Shown here: one piece after another, positions 14,431 to 22,196 of the stretch | How the letters are laid out: each line of letters begins with the position of its first letter | Position numbering within the stretch: position 1 is the first letter of the stretch | Origin: Oscillospiraceae bacterium | GTDB lineage: Bacteria; Bacillota; Clostridia; Oscillospirales; Oscillospiraceae | Reading direction: 5' to 3' | DNA: 44,990 nt | NCBI GenBank assembly: GCA_017935145.1 | Contig: JAGBIE010000017.1 | Location: forward strand, 1 to 44,990 | Program-made: the position numbers and the translations under genes | The notes under the pieces: model-generated | Databases searched by the model: none | Seen by the model: the letters and a program-made list of their open reading frames with translations, nothing else | What the model was told of the DNA's origin: nothing

Positions 14431-17400
14431 ATGAAGCGATTTCTGAAGAAAACAACTGCATATATTCTGTCTTTTCTCCTACTGCTGACACCTCTGTCAT
14501 CGGTGGGGTTTGCCATTGATGGGGGTAGTGGCACTTTGGGCAACGCCACCATCGATACCCATCCCACAGTGCGCTACGATGCAGAGAAAAATGAGTACAC
14601 CTTAGACCTGAAGTTGGATGCTCAGTTCTATGATGCTCAAAACAACACAGATTCCTCCGTGCCCGCCCGTGGATTCTTCACCACCAACTACAGCGGTTGG
14701 TACTTGGTAGAACTTTGGGGTGGCAACGGCGCTGACGGCTTGGATGATGGCGCTCGTCTAGGTGGCAAAGGTGGCAAGGGCGGTTATGTCTATGCCAAAG
14801 TGTACCTGCAAGCGGGTGAGACCCTCTACTACTCCTTGGGTGGTAACGGCTCTGTGGGTTACAAAACCGGCGAGGGCGGTGGCGCCAACGGCGGTGGCGG
14901 TGGCGGTAGCGCTGTTACCTACGGCGTAGGTGGCGGTGGCGGTTATTCCGCCCTGTTCCTCTTTGAGGACAGCACCTATTTTGAGCAGAATTATCTGGAC
15001 CATGACCGCAAATTCATTGGCGATAATATTTCTGAATATGACCGCGCTACCAAATACCTGATGATTGCAGGTGGCGGTGGTGGCGGTGGCGCCGGCAATG
15101 GCGCTTCCCTCTCCGGCGCCAACAAGTGGACTGCCGATGGTGGCGAAGGTGGCAATATGCAAAGTTCCATCTCCGGTCCTGTGACCGGCAGTGGCACCAC
15201 TGTGGCTGGCACATTCTATGCCGGTAGCAACGGCGCATCCAGCGGTACCAGTAACAGTTATATCGGCAAGGGCGCTACCACAGTGCCCGGAAGTGTCAGC
15301 AGCACCGTTTGGAACTGGTCGGGCGGCGAAAAGCCCAACGATTGGACAGGCGCGTATAACCCCGAAACCGCTGGTGGTGCAGGCGGTGCCGGTAACCTCC
15401 GTGGCGGTGGCGGTGGCGCAGGCTACTGCGGTGGCAGTGGCGGTGTGCAACAAAGTTTGGTAAACCCCGTAAACGTGGGTGGCGGTGGCGGTGGCAGTTC
15501 CTTTGTGGCCGCCAGTGCCAACAACATGCCCGTGGTGACAAATAAAACAGACGCAACAAACCCCAATCCCGAAGATGGCCTCACCGCCCATGAAATAAGT
15601 CTGCTGGACGGTCTGTATTCCTCCCCCGCAAGCGGTGCAGTTGCCATCACCTTCTTGGCGGGCGAATATGACAAATTCTCCAACATGGAGAATTTGAACG
15701 TATCTTTTACTGTGAGTAAGTATTTTAACGTGACGGGCTTCCAGTACAATCAGTCCCGCACCGATGATGCATACCCCACAGGCTACAATTTTACCTATGT
15801 CCCTCAGGACAATGGAGAAACCCTCGTGACCCTCTACGGCATGAATCTTATGCCCACAGAGGAAAATCTCAAGGGCAAATTGGATATCACCCTGAAATTC
15901 CGTCCTAAAAATGTCTTTGTAGGCGGTAATGATGTGCCCCTGCTTTCGGGAAGTAGCATTACTGTGACGGAAGGGACGGGCGCTAGTCCCAATTCCGTCA
16001 CCATTGGACTAAAAAAAGGCAACTGCCATGTGAATGTACCATTAAAATTCACAGTGGACAGTCTCAACTACAACTTTAACGCGCCTCACACCTTCCTGCC
16101 CACCGACCTTTACGGCGGGTACTATGACGAGATTCGTGGGGAATTGGCAGAGAACTTTGTATATGATTTCATTGACAGCATCTCCTCCTACACGGTAGAG
16201 GGCATGCCTGCCGAGGGGATGGAGGTTGCCCAGACCACCCATTTCCCCGTGAGCATTACCGTAACACCCAAAAACGACCCCAACATCAACTCTCTGGCAG
16301 GTCCTGAGTGTGGTGTGACGGTGTTTACCTCCGATGCTGTGGTGACCATTTTGGAGCAACATCAGGGGCACCTAAATGGCGTGACGATGAACTACACAAA
16401 GAACCTCACCTACAATGGTGACGGCACTTACACCTACACCCTGCACACCACGGCAGCCAACGACCGATTGAGCCACATGCCCGACCCCGACACCTTTGAC
16501 CAAAACGCATCTGGCGGTGGTGAATATATCGCAGAGCATGATGCCATTTTCTTGGTGCAGGCTTGGGGCGGTAACGGCCACAGCGGTCAGATGGCATCGG
16601 GCTTGGGCGGCACCAAAGAGGGTGGCGCTGGTGGTAACGGTGGCTATGTATATGTCTATCTGCCCTTGAAAAAGGGCGATAAACTCATTCTCTCCCCCAT
16701 GGGACAAGAGGGTGCTGAGCCTGACAACACTGCAGGCTTGGGCGGTGGCGGTGGCACTTATACCGCCATCCGTGTGGATTATTTGGAATCCAACTATGAG
16801 GCGGGTTCTGCCCCTGCAGATATCCAAAACCTGCTCATCGCCGGTGGCGGTGGCGGTGGCGGTAACGCCATTGTAGGTAACTGGATTGGTCTTTTGGGTG
16901 ATAGCGGTAAAGCCGGTGGCGATTCCACCACTGTCTCCTCTACCCTTCTGGCACTGAATGAATATGTAGGTAAAACGGGTAAAATCGGCTCATCCTCGGG
17001 TCTTTCCTACACCGGTGGCGCCGGTGGTAATGGCGCGCCCAGTTACTACTACAGTGGCGAGGGTGTGTATCGCGCCTTTGATGCAGAACTGCTGGATAAA
17101 GTCACAGAGGCGGAATTTAACGCCTATATTAACGCAAACACCAACCCCAACACCCAAGGCGGTGGCGGTGCGAAAGTCACTTGTTTGCAACTGACTGACC
17201 ATGGTCATGTGGCAACGGATTTGACAGACTACGAACTGGATTTGCAGTTCTCCCGCTATTTTGACTTGGTGGATGGTTCCCTTGTGGGCACCAACAACAG
17301 CGATAGCGCAGTGGCGGAAGGTAAGTCCGCGCTGGACTATGTGAGCAATATCACGGATAACTTGGTGCGCATCACCGCCATTCACCCCTATCAGGACACC

Positions 17401-20025
17401 ATAAGCGAGGAAGATGGTGGCGCCACAGTGTACAACAGCAGTGTGGATTTCACTTTCTCCATCCTTCTTCGTCCTAAGGATGCCTTCTTGGGCGGTAACG
17501 ATGTACCCACCCTCACAGAGGCGCGGATGCGTCACACCTTGACCCACGAAGGGGAAACTCACACGGATGAAGCGCACATCCTCCCCGCCAATGAAGCGGA
17601 TTTTGCCAATGTGCGCCTGCTTTTGACGGAAGCAGACCTTGGCACACTCACAGGTAAGGATGTCCACTTGGAAGAGACCTCCATCCGCCCTGTAGAACTG
17701 ACGGAACTCTACTCCTACACAGGCGGTTGGCACAATCCCACAGGGGAAAACGCGTGGACAGGCGATTATGTGCAAAACTTTGCCCAACTGAGTCTGCAAA
17801 GTGACCCCGATACGGATTTGGGTGACGGACCTTACACGGTAGACCGAAACACCTATTACTACATCACTGTGGGACTTCACTCCCCTGGTCCTTACAAGGC
17901 TGTGGTGGGTCCTGAGGCGCAACCCCTGACACTGCGGGATGAGGCTACCATCTTTGTGCGTCCCCGTATCATCTATGTGCTGACGGATCTAACCACCAGC
18001 GATATCCTGAACTTTGAAAACTACACCAGTTTAGACCCTGCGGTAGATCACACGGCAACCCTCACTGCCAATAAGGGCTACAAACTCCCCGAAACACTCA
18101 CCATCACCTATAATGACAATGGCGAGGCTGTACCCTTTAGTTACGACTCTTCCACAGGTCGTTTCACAGTGACGGCGGAAAACATCCGTTCCATGACCGT
18201 AACGGCATCGGGCGTAAAGCAGAGTTACACCATCCACTATGCCTACGAAGTGCCTGGCACCAGCACAGTGACTACCTATACCGAAACCTATCTCTATGGG
18301 GATAGCATCACCCACTGGGATTATGACGGGAACAACATCACCGGCTATGATTTTGCTTGGCGCTGGTACACAGAAAGCGAACTGGACGGCGTGGCGCAAA
18401 ACGGCGATGTACCTGCCACCATGCCGGCGCGTGATTTGTGGGTTGTGGGCAACTACAGTCCCAAGACCTACACCTTGGCGGTAAACTATGTGTATGAAAA
18501 GGATGGCACAGAGGCTTCCGCCCCCATCCCCGCCACGGAATATGTCTTTGACAGCAGTTATTCTTTTGCAACGCCTCCCATCCCCGGTTTTGCATCGGAT
18601 AAACCGCTCATTAGCGGTGTGGTGAATGCAGATTTGGTAAATGGCTTGGTGGAAGGCACAACGGTGAGCGGTAACGCCATCACCTTTACGGTAAAATACA
18701 CCCCCACGGCAAACCAACTGCGCATTAACTACATCTATGAAGACACTGGCGTGACGGAAATCTACCGCAACGAAACCTTCAAAACAGGCGATGCTTACAC
18801 CATTGACTTGACTGTGCCCACAGGCTACACCGCATATTTAAACCATGTAGCCGTGACCCAAATCAGTGGCACCATGGTCGCCGAGGGTGTGGTGTACGAT
18901 GTGTATTACCGCCCCAATGAGATTACCGTGACCTTCTCTTACGATAAGGAAAACGGCGGTAACTGCACGGAAGACAGTCGCACCGTTCTCTTTGGCGGTT
19001 CTTACGGCTATCGGGTAAAAGAGGGCACGGCATCCTTCGTGTCTCTACCCACGCAGGTGCTTCGTCCCGGTCACTCCTTTGAGGGCTGGTACTTAGACCT
19101 GAGCGACCCCAACAGCCGTGTGACCAACGATAGCATTGTCACTTTGGCAGAGGATCACACCCTCTATGCCAAGTGGGAAACCAAGACCTACTCTTTGGTG
19201 GTAGAACATGTGTATCTCAACGGCACACCCGCCGCTCCCACCACCAGCCATGAGATTGCTTATGAAGAGGGATACACCGTCTATGCCATGGATATTCCCG
19301 GTTACAGCGCTCATATCCTTGTGGGTACGGAGTACGTAAAACAGAGTAGCATCACAGAAAGTAGCATGCCCGCCCAAACGGTGGTGCGCACCTTCTTCTA
19401 CATCGGTGATGAATATCCCCTCACCATCCGGTATCTCTTTGGCGATGCCACCAGTCCCATCTACAATACTCCCGCCGCAACACCTTATTCCGCCAATATC
19501 GCCTTTGGGGAGAGTTATTCCATCCCCTCCCCCACAGTCAAACGGGGCGATACGGAATATGAATGCTCCATGCCTTCGGTGGAAGGCACTATGGATACTG
19601 TAGGTGGCAAGACCATCACCGTGTACTACTATGAATTGCCTCCGGTAATTTCCGTGACTGTGGAGTGGGGCGCCATGACCTTTGTCTATGACCGAGGCTC
19701 GTGGAATCCCGAAACCCACCGCTCGGAAAACGGCATGTTCCTGCCCTACCGTGGCGATGATAACCGTGTTACGGTGAAAAACAACGAAGAATCCACCATC
19801 AGTGTGGATGTTACCCTCAGTTATGAGGTAGACCCGTATTATCCCGAAGTTTCGGGGCGCTTCACTGCTACGGATAGTAGTCTTGGGGAAAGCATTACCG
19901 CTTTGCATGTTGTAAAAAACAGCACTGCCAGCGCATGGCTGTGGCTCAGCGGTTATGTGCCGGACACCTTCACAGGTACGGCATCCACAGGCAAATGCAT
20001 GATTACCATTACAGGAGGTGGTTAA
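14431..20025 (+). CDS. Giant secreted multi-domain surface protein (glycine-rich modules, MucBP/InlB-like repeats, C-terminal VEW domain)
   Basis: The 1864-residue protein starts with a signal peptide (MKRFLKK, hydrophobic core, cleavage after about A28). It contains two copies of a large unit. Each has a glycine-rich domain (about residues 77-410 and 700-920), then a beta-rich segment with the landmark GGNDVP (residues 498 and 1021), then an Ig-like part. After about residue 1190 come beta-strand repeats: MucBP-like blocks such as YTLAVNYVYEKDGTEA, and one InlB B-repeat (about 1494-1585, GHSFEGWYLD and HTLYAKWE). The C-terminal 125 residues begin with VTVEWGAMTFVYD (W1746) and SWNPETH (W1758), and match the small secreted protein at 20936. 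No LPXTG motif, SLH domain or membrane anchor is visible. The start at 14431 has only a weak ribosome site. It is probably an adhesin or scaffold retained by the membrane proteins encoded downstream. Confidence 0.82.
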   Translation: MKRFLKKTTAYILSFLLLLTPLSSVGFAIDGGSGTLGNATIDTHPTVRYDAEKNEYTLDLKLDAQFYDAQNNTDSSVPARGFFTTNYSGWYLVELWGGNGADGLDDGARLGGKGGKGGYVYAKVYLQAGETLYYSLGGNGSVGYKTGEGGGANGGGGGGSAVTYGVGGGGGYSALFLFEDSTYFEQNYLDHDRKFIGDNISEYDRATKYLMIAGGGGGGGAGNGASLSGANKWTADGGEGGNMQSSISGPVTGSGTTVAGTFYAGSNGASSGTSNSYIGKGATTVPGSVSSTVWNWSGGEKPNDWTGAYNPETAGGAGGAGNLRGGGGGAGYCGGSGGVQQSLVNPVNVGGGGGGSSFVAASANNMPVVTNKTDATNPNPEDGLTAHEISLLDGLYSSPASGAVAITFLAGEYDKFSNMENLNVSFTVSKYFNVTGFQYNQSRTDDAYPTGYNFTYVPQDNGETLVTLYGMNLMPTEENLKGKLDITLKFRPKNVFVGGNDVPLLSGSSITVTEGTGASPNSVTIGLKKGNCHVNVPLKFTVDSLNYNFNAPHTFLPTDLYGGYYDEIRGELAENFVYDFIDSISSYTVEGMPAEGMEVAQTTHFPVSITVTPKNDPNINSLAGPECGVTVFTSDAVVTILEQHQGHLNGVTMNYTKNLTYNGDGTYTYTLHTTAANDRLSHMPDPDTFDQNASGGGEYIAEHDAIFLVQAWGGNGHSGQMASGLGGTKEGGAGGNGGYVYVYLPLKKGDKLILSPMGQEGAEPDNTAGLGGGGGTYTAIRVDYLESNYEAGSAPADIQNLLIAGGGGGGGNAIVGNWIGLLGDSGKAGGDSTTVSSTLLALNEYVGKTGKIGSSSGLSYTGGAGGNGAPSYYYSGEGVYRAFDAELLDKVTEAEFNAYINANTNPNTQGGGGAKVTCLQLTDHGHVATDLTDYELDLQFSRYFDLVDGSLVGTNNSDSAVAEGKSALDYVSNITDNLVRITAIHPYQDTISEEDGGATVYNSSVDFTFSILLRPKDAFLGGNDVPTLTEARMRHTLTHEGETHTDEAHILPANEADFANVRLLLTEADLGTLTGKDVHLEETSIRPVELTELYSYTGGWHNPTGENAWTGDYVQNFAQLSLQSDPDTDLGDGPYTVDRNTYYYITVGLHSPGPYKAVVGPEAQPLTLRDEATIFVRPRIIYVLTDLTTSDILNFENYTSLDPAVDHTATLTANKGYKLPETLTITYNDNGEAVPFSYDSSTGRFTVTAENIRSMTVTASGVKQSYTIHYAYEVPGTSTVTTYTETYLYGDSITHWDYDGNNITGYDFAWRWYTESELDGVAQNGDVPATMPARDLWVVGNYSPKTYTLAVNYVYEKDGTEASAPIPATEYVFDSSYSFATPPIPGFASDKPLISGVVNADLVNGLVEGTTVSGNAITFTVKYTPTANQLRINYIYEDTGVTEIYRNETFKTGDAYTIDLTVPTGYTAYLNHVAVTQISGTMVAEGVVYDVYYRPNEITVTFSYDKENGGNCTEDSRTVLFGGSYGYRVKEGTASFVSLPTQVLRPGHSFEGWYLDLSDPNSRVTNDSIVTLAEDHTLYAKWETKTYSLVVEHVYLNGTPAAPTTSHEIAYEEGYTVYAMDIPGYSAHILVGTEYVKQSSITESSMPAQTVVRTFFYIGDEYPLTIRYLFGDATSPIYNTPAATPYSANIAFGESYSIPSPTVKRGDTEYECSMPSVEGTMDTVGGKTITVYYYELPPVISVTVEWGAMTFVYDRGSWNPETHRSENGMFLPYRGDDNRVTVKNNEESTISVDVTLSYEVDPYYPEVSGRFTATDSSLGESITALHVVKNSTASAWLWLSGYVPDTFTGTASTGKCMITITGGG
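14660..15660 (+). repeat. Glycine-rich module 1 of the giant surface protein
   Basis: The DNA is rich in GGTGGC-type triplets and encodes long Gly tracts in a beta-rich domain that opens with YLVELWGGNGADG. A related module recurs at about 16530-17190. Confidence 0.7.
16530..17190 (+). repeat. Glycine-rich module 2 of the giant surface protein
   Basis: It opens with IFLVQAWGGNGHSG and contains LLIAGGGGGGGNAI, paralleling YLMIAGGGGGGGAG in module 1. It is shorter than module 1 and is followed by a second GGNDVP segment, so the whole unit seems duplicated. Confidence 0.7.
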
Positions 20026-20026
20026 C

Positions 20027-20848
20027 ATGGATTTTCAGATTCGATATTTTAGCGATTGCGATGCCAATCTCAAATTCCACAAGCAAAGCATCAAATGCTT
20101 CTCTCCCAAATACCTGAAAAACACCTATCCCAATGGCGGGTGCAAGGTGTTGGGCGAGGTCAGCGGAAAGAGCATCAAAAACCCCATCGGCGCAGTGCAA
20201 ATCGGCACGGAAACCCACGATGTTGCCGTGTGTGGCAAGCACGCCTCCTTACTGTGGCGCACAGCGGGCTATTTGGCAGTGGGAAAAGATGAATTCATCG
20301 CGCTGAAAAAGAGCCGTGTATTCTTCCTGCTGATTCTCTTGGGGCTTCTTGCTGGGCTTTTGATTTTGGGTGCGCTTTTGTGGAAACCCGCCTCTACCCC
20401 CTCCCAAGGCGGACAGGTGATTATCCAGCCCGACCATCCCCTGCCTCCTTTGGACGACAACTCCGAAAAGTTGGAGGATGACGACAGCCAAAAGGCAGAT
20501 GCCCCCGAGGGCGGTGGCTCTCTTTCCATGATTTACACCTTGGATGCCACCTTGGACCTTTCTGAGAAAGCCATTGGCATCTACTTTAAAAACCCCAACG
20601 CATCGAGCCACAATGTGACAGTGGATTTTTACATCATCTCTGGTGGCAGTGAGTATCTCATTGCCCAGTCTGGTCTGTTGGAAGCAGGCTACGGACTGAC
20701 CAAAATGACCTTGCTAGACAATGCTCCCGCCTTGCAAGAGGGGCTGTACACAGGTCTTTACCGCCTGCACTGCTACGACCCCTTGACAGGCGAGCAGGCT
20801 ATGGTGGTGCCCTCCATCACTGGTGTGAGCATCACCGTCACCAACTAA
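20027..20848 (+). CDS. Single-span membrane protein with ectodomain (partner A of the surface locus)
   Basis: The 273-residue protein has an unusual plan. About 96 N-terminal residues are soluble, with four cysteines (C11, C24, C39, C69) and no signal peptide. One transmembrane helix follows (about 98-118), then a Pro/Asp-rich linker, then an ectodomain of about 110 residues. The ectodomain (LDLSEKAIGIYF, LIAQSGLLEAGYG) resembles that of the protein at 21607 (LNLSEHASVSLY, ILGQTGLLRPGEY). AGGAGGTGG lies just before the ATG at 20027, and only one base separates it from the stop of the giant-protein gene. The two are surely co-transcribed. It may tether or export the secreted proteins of this locus; I recognise no known family. 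Confidence 0.75.
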   Translation: MDFQIRYFSDCDANLKFHKQSIKCFSPKYLKNTYPNGGCKVLGEVSGKSIKNPIGAVQIGTETHDVAVCGKHASLLWRTAGYLAVGKDEFIALKKSRVFFLLILLGLLAGLLILGALLWKPASTPSQGGQVIIQPDHPLPPLDDNSEKLEDDDSQKADAPEGGGSLSMIYTLDATLDLSEKAIGIYFKNPNASSHNVTVDFYIISGGSEYLIAQSGLLEAGYGLTKMTLLDNAPALQEGLYTGLYRLHCYDPLTGEQAMVVPSITGVSITVTN

Positions 20849-20862
20849 TGTAGCATTACGTT

Positions 20863-20891
20863 TTTCCGCCCCGTCAAAGGCAAGGCGGAAA
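20863..20891 (+). promoter_or_regulatory. Intercistronic hairpin before the small secreted-protein gene
   Basis: An 8-bp stem TTTCCGCC / GGCGGAAA (20863-20870, 20884-20891) lies in the 87-bp gap. No T-run follows directly, so it looks more like an RNA-processing or stability element than a full terminator. Confidence 0.5.
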
Positions 20892-20935
20892 GACGATTTT
20901 CCCCTGAAATATCAATTCATAAAGGAGAATGCAAA

Positions 20936-21520
20936 ATGAAAAAGATTCTTTCTATCGTTCTGGCCGTTTCTATGCTCTTCGCTCTGGCTCTCAACGCTGG
21001 CGCTGCTGTGGGTAGCACCAACTTGGATGCTGGCATCAGCGGCGAAACCTCCAAGCCCGTTAAGGTTACCGTCAACGGCGTGGAAGTCTCCAGCACCATC
21101 TACTACGTGGTTGTGGAATGGGACTCTCTGAACTTCACCTATGACTTTGACGAAGCCGGCCGTGTTTGGGACCCCGAACAGCACGAGGATATCATTACCG
21201 AGGGTAACGCCGGTTGGGAAGTGGACACCGCCAATGGTCAGGATTCCATCGCCAACGGTGTCAAGGGCGACATCACTGTGATTAACCACTCCAACGCTGC
21301 TGTGCAATACTCCGCAGAACTGGCTGTTGGTACCGATCTGGGTGGCGTTAGCGTTGCCCTCAGCGGTGACGATGCCAAGACCCTGACCTCTGGTGTGGGT
21401 CTGACCTTTGCTACTGCCGATAAGGGCACCTTTGCTGTGGAAGTCACTGGCGCTCCCACTGCTAAGGTGGAAGCCATCACCACGGTGAAGACTCTCAATA
21501 TTGAGATTACCGCTGCCTAA
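20936..21520 (+). CDS. Small secreted VEW-domain protein (likely major subunit of the surface locus)
   Basis: The 194-residue protein has a clear signal peptide (MKKILSIVLAVSMLFALALN, cleavage near residue 24) and no other membrane segment. The mature part carries VVVEWDSLNFTYD (W62) and VWDPEQH (W78). This is the same signature, in the same order and nearly the same spacing, as the C-terminal domain of the giant protein. It then has beta-rich sequence (DITVINHSNAAVQYSAEL) and ends in LNIEITAA. Codon use leans to codons typical of highly expressed genes, as in the HU and S-layer genes here. AAAGGAG sits before the ATG. Hairpins on both sides suggest its level is set separately in the operon. 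Shared domain and position suggest a repeating or capping subunit that interacts with the giant protein. Confidence 0.78.
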   Translation: MKKILSIVLAVSMLFALALNAGAAVGSTNLDAGISGETSKPVKVTVNGVEVSSTIYYVVVEWDSLNFTYDFDEAGRVWDPEQHEDIITEGNAGWEVDTANGQDSIANGVKGDITVINHSNAAVQYSAELAVGTDLGGVSVALSGDDAKTLTSGVGLTFATADKGTFAVEVTGAPTAKVEAITTVKTLNIEITAA

Positions 21521-21532
21521 TTTTTAACCATC

Positions 21533-21592
21533 ATGCCCCGCATTTTCCGTGTCGGTCCATACCAGCCTTTGGACACGGAGAGTGCGGGGCAT
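21533..21592 (+). promoter_or_regulatory. Long intercistronic stem-loop after the small secreted-protein gene
   Basis: An outer stem ATGCCCCGCA / TGCGGGGCAT (21533-21542, 21583-21592) encloses an inner stem CCGTGTC / GACACGG (21547-21553, 21572-21578). No T-run follows. It probably protects or processes the mRNA 3' end of the upstream gene. Confidence 0.6.
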
Positions 21593-21606
21593 AAACGGAG
21601 TACTCT

Positions 21607-22098
21607 ATGAACAAATTGGAAAAGATTCTGCTACTTGTATTGGGTCTTGCGGTGATTGTGCTGGCGGTGGTTTTGCTTCTTCAGCCCAAAACCACACCCC
21701 AAACAGTGGTGGGAGAGTTCACCCCGCCCCCCTTTGAGGAAATGGCGGTGGTTGGCACGCCCACAGTGTACTATCCTCAAATCTATGGCACGCTCAACCT
21801 CAGCGAACACGCCTCTGTGAGCCTTTACAGCGTCCCTGTGGTGCAGGATAACACCGCCACGGTGTTCTTTGCTGTGAAGGAAGAAAGTAGCGTGTGGGTG
21901 CGTCTGCGTCTGTGCGATGAAGAGGGTAACATCCTCGGGCAGACGGGTCTTTTGAGACCTGGGGAGTATGTGAAAGACATCCTCTTAGAGCGCATGCCCA
22001 CCTCCACCCGTGCGGTGGCGAAACTTCTCACCTATGAGCCGGAGACCTATTTTAGCATGGGCTCAGCCACGGCAAAGATTCAACTACAACTAAAATAA
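21607..22098 (+). CDS. Single-span membrane protein with ectodomain (partner B of the surface locus)
   Basis: The 163-residue protein is anchored by one N-terminal helix (about residues 7-25), followed by a Thr/Pro-rich linker and an ectodomain facing outward. The ectodomain runs from YGTLNLSEH through VRLRLCDEEGNILGQTGLL to a beta-strand end (AKIQLQLK). It resembles the ectodomain encoded at 20027 but lacks that protein's cytoplasmic Cys-containing part. CGGAG at 21596-21600 precedes the ATG. It is the last gene before a strong terminator. It may anchor or assemble the secreted proteins; this is inferred from the shared fold and position. Confidence 0.74.
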   Translation: MNKLEKILLLVLGLAVIVLAVVLLLQPKTTPQTVVGEFTPPPFEEMAVVGTPTVYYPQIYGTLNLSEHASVSLYSVPVVQDNTATVFFAVKEESSVWVRLRLCDEEGNILGQTGLLRPGEYVKDILLERMPTSTRAVAKLLTYEPETYFSMGSATAKIQLQLK

Positions 22099-22129
22099 AA
22101 CTCCCATCCGCTTTGGATTGGGAGTTTTT
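22097..22129 (+). terminator. Terminator of the surface-protein operon
   Basis: The stem AAAACTCCCATCC / GGATTGGGAGTTTT has one bulged base and is followed by T residues. It closes the unit that starts at 14431. Confidence 0.88.
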
Positions 22130-22133
22130 CTTG

Positions 22134-22163
22134 TTGCTATTTGCCCCATCTTGGTGGTATAAT
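22134..22163 (+). promoter_or_regulatory. Promoter for the cation exchanger
   Basis: TTGCTA (22134-22139) and TATAAT (22158-22163) are 18 bp apart, with an extended TGG before the -10 box. Confidence 0.8.
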
Positions 22164-22196
22164 ACTGTGAGAATTTTAGCCTAAGGAGTATGTTAG

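Noticed and set aside
14870..15500. Dense GGTGGC repeats as a possible CRISPR or tandem repeat element
   Set aside because: They are glycine codons in one intact reading frame, with no regular unit or spacer.
14431..20025. LPXTG sortase anchoring of the giant surface protein
   Set aside because: The C-terminus is MITITGGG after a beta domain; there is no LPXTG, hydrophobic segment or basic tail.
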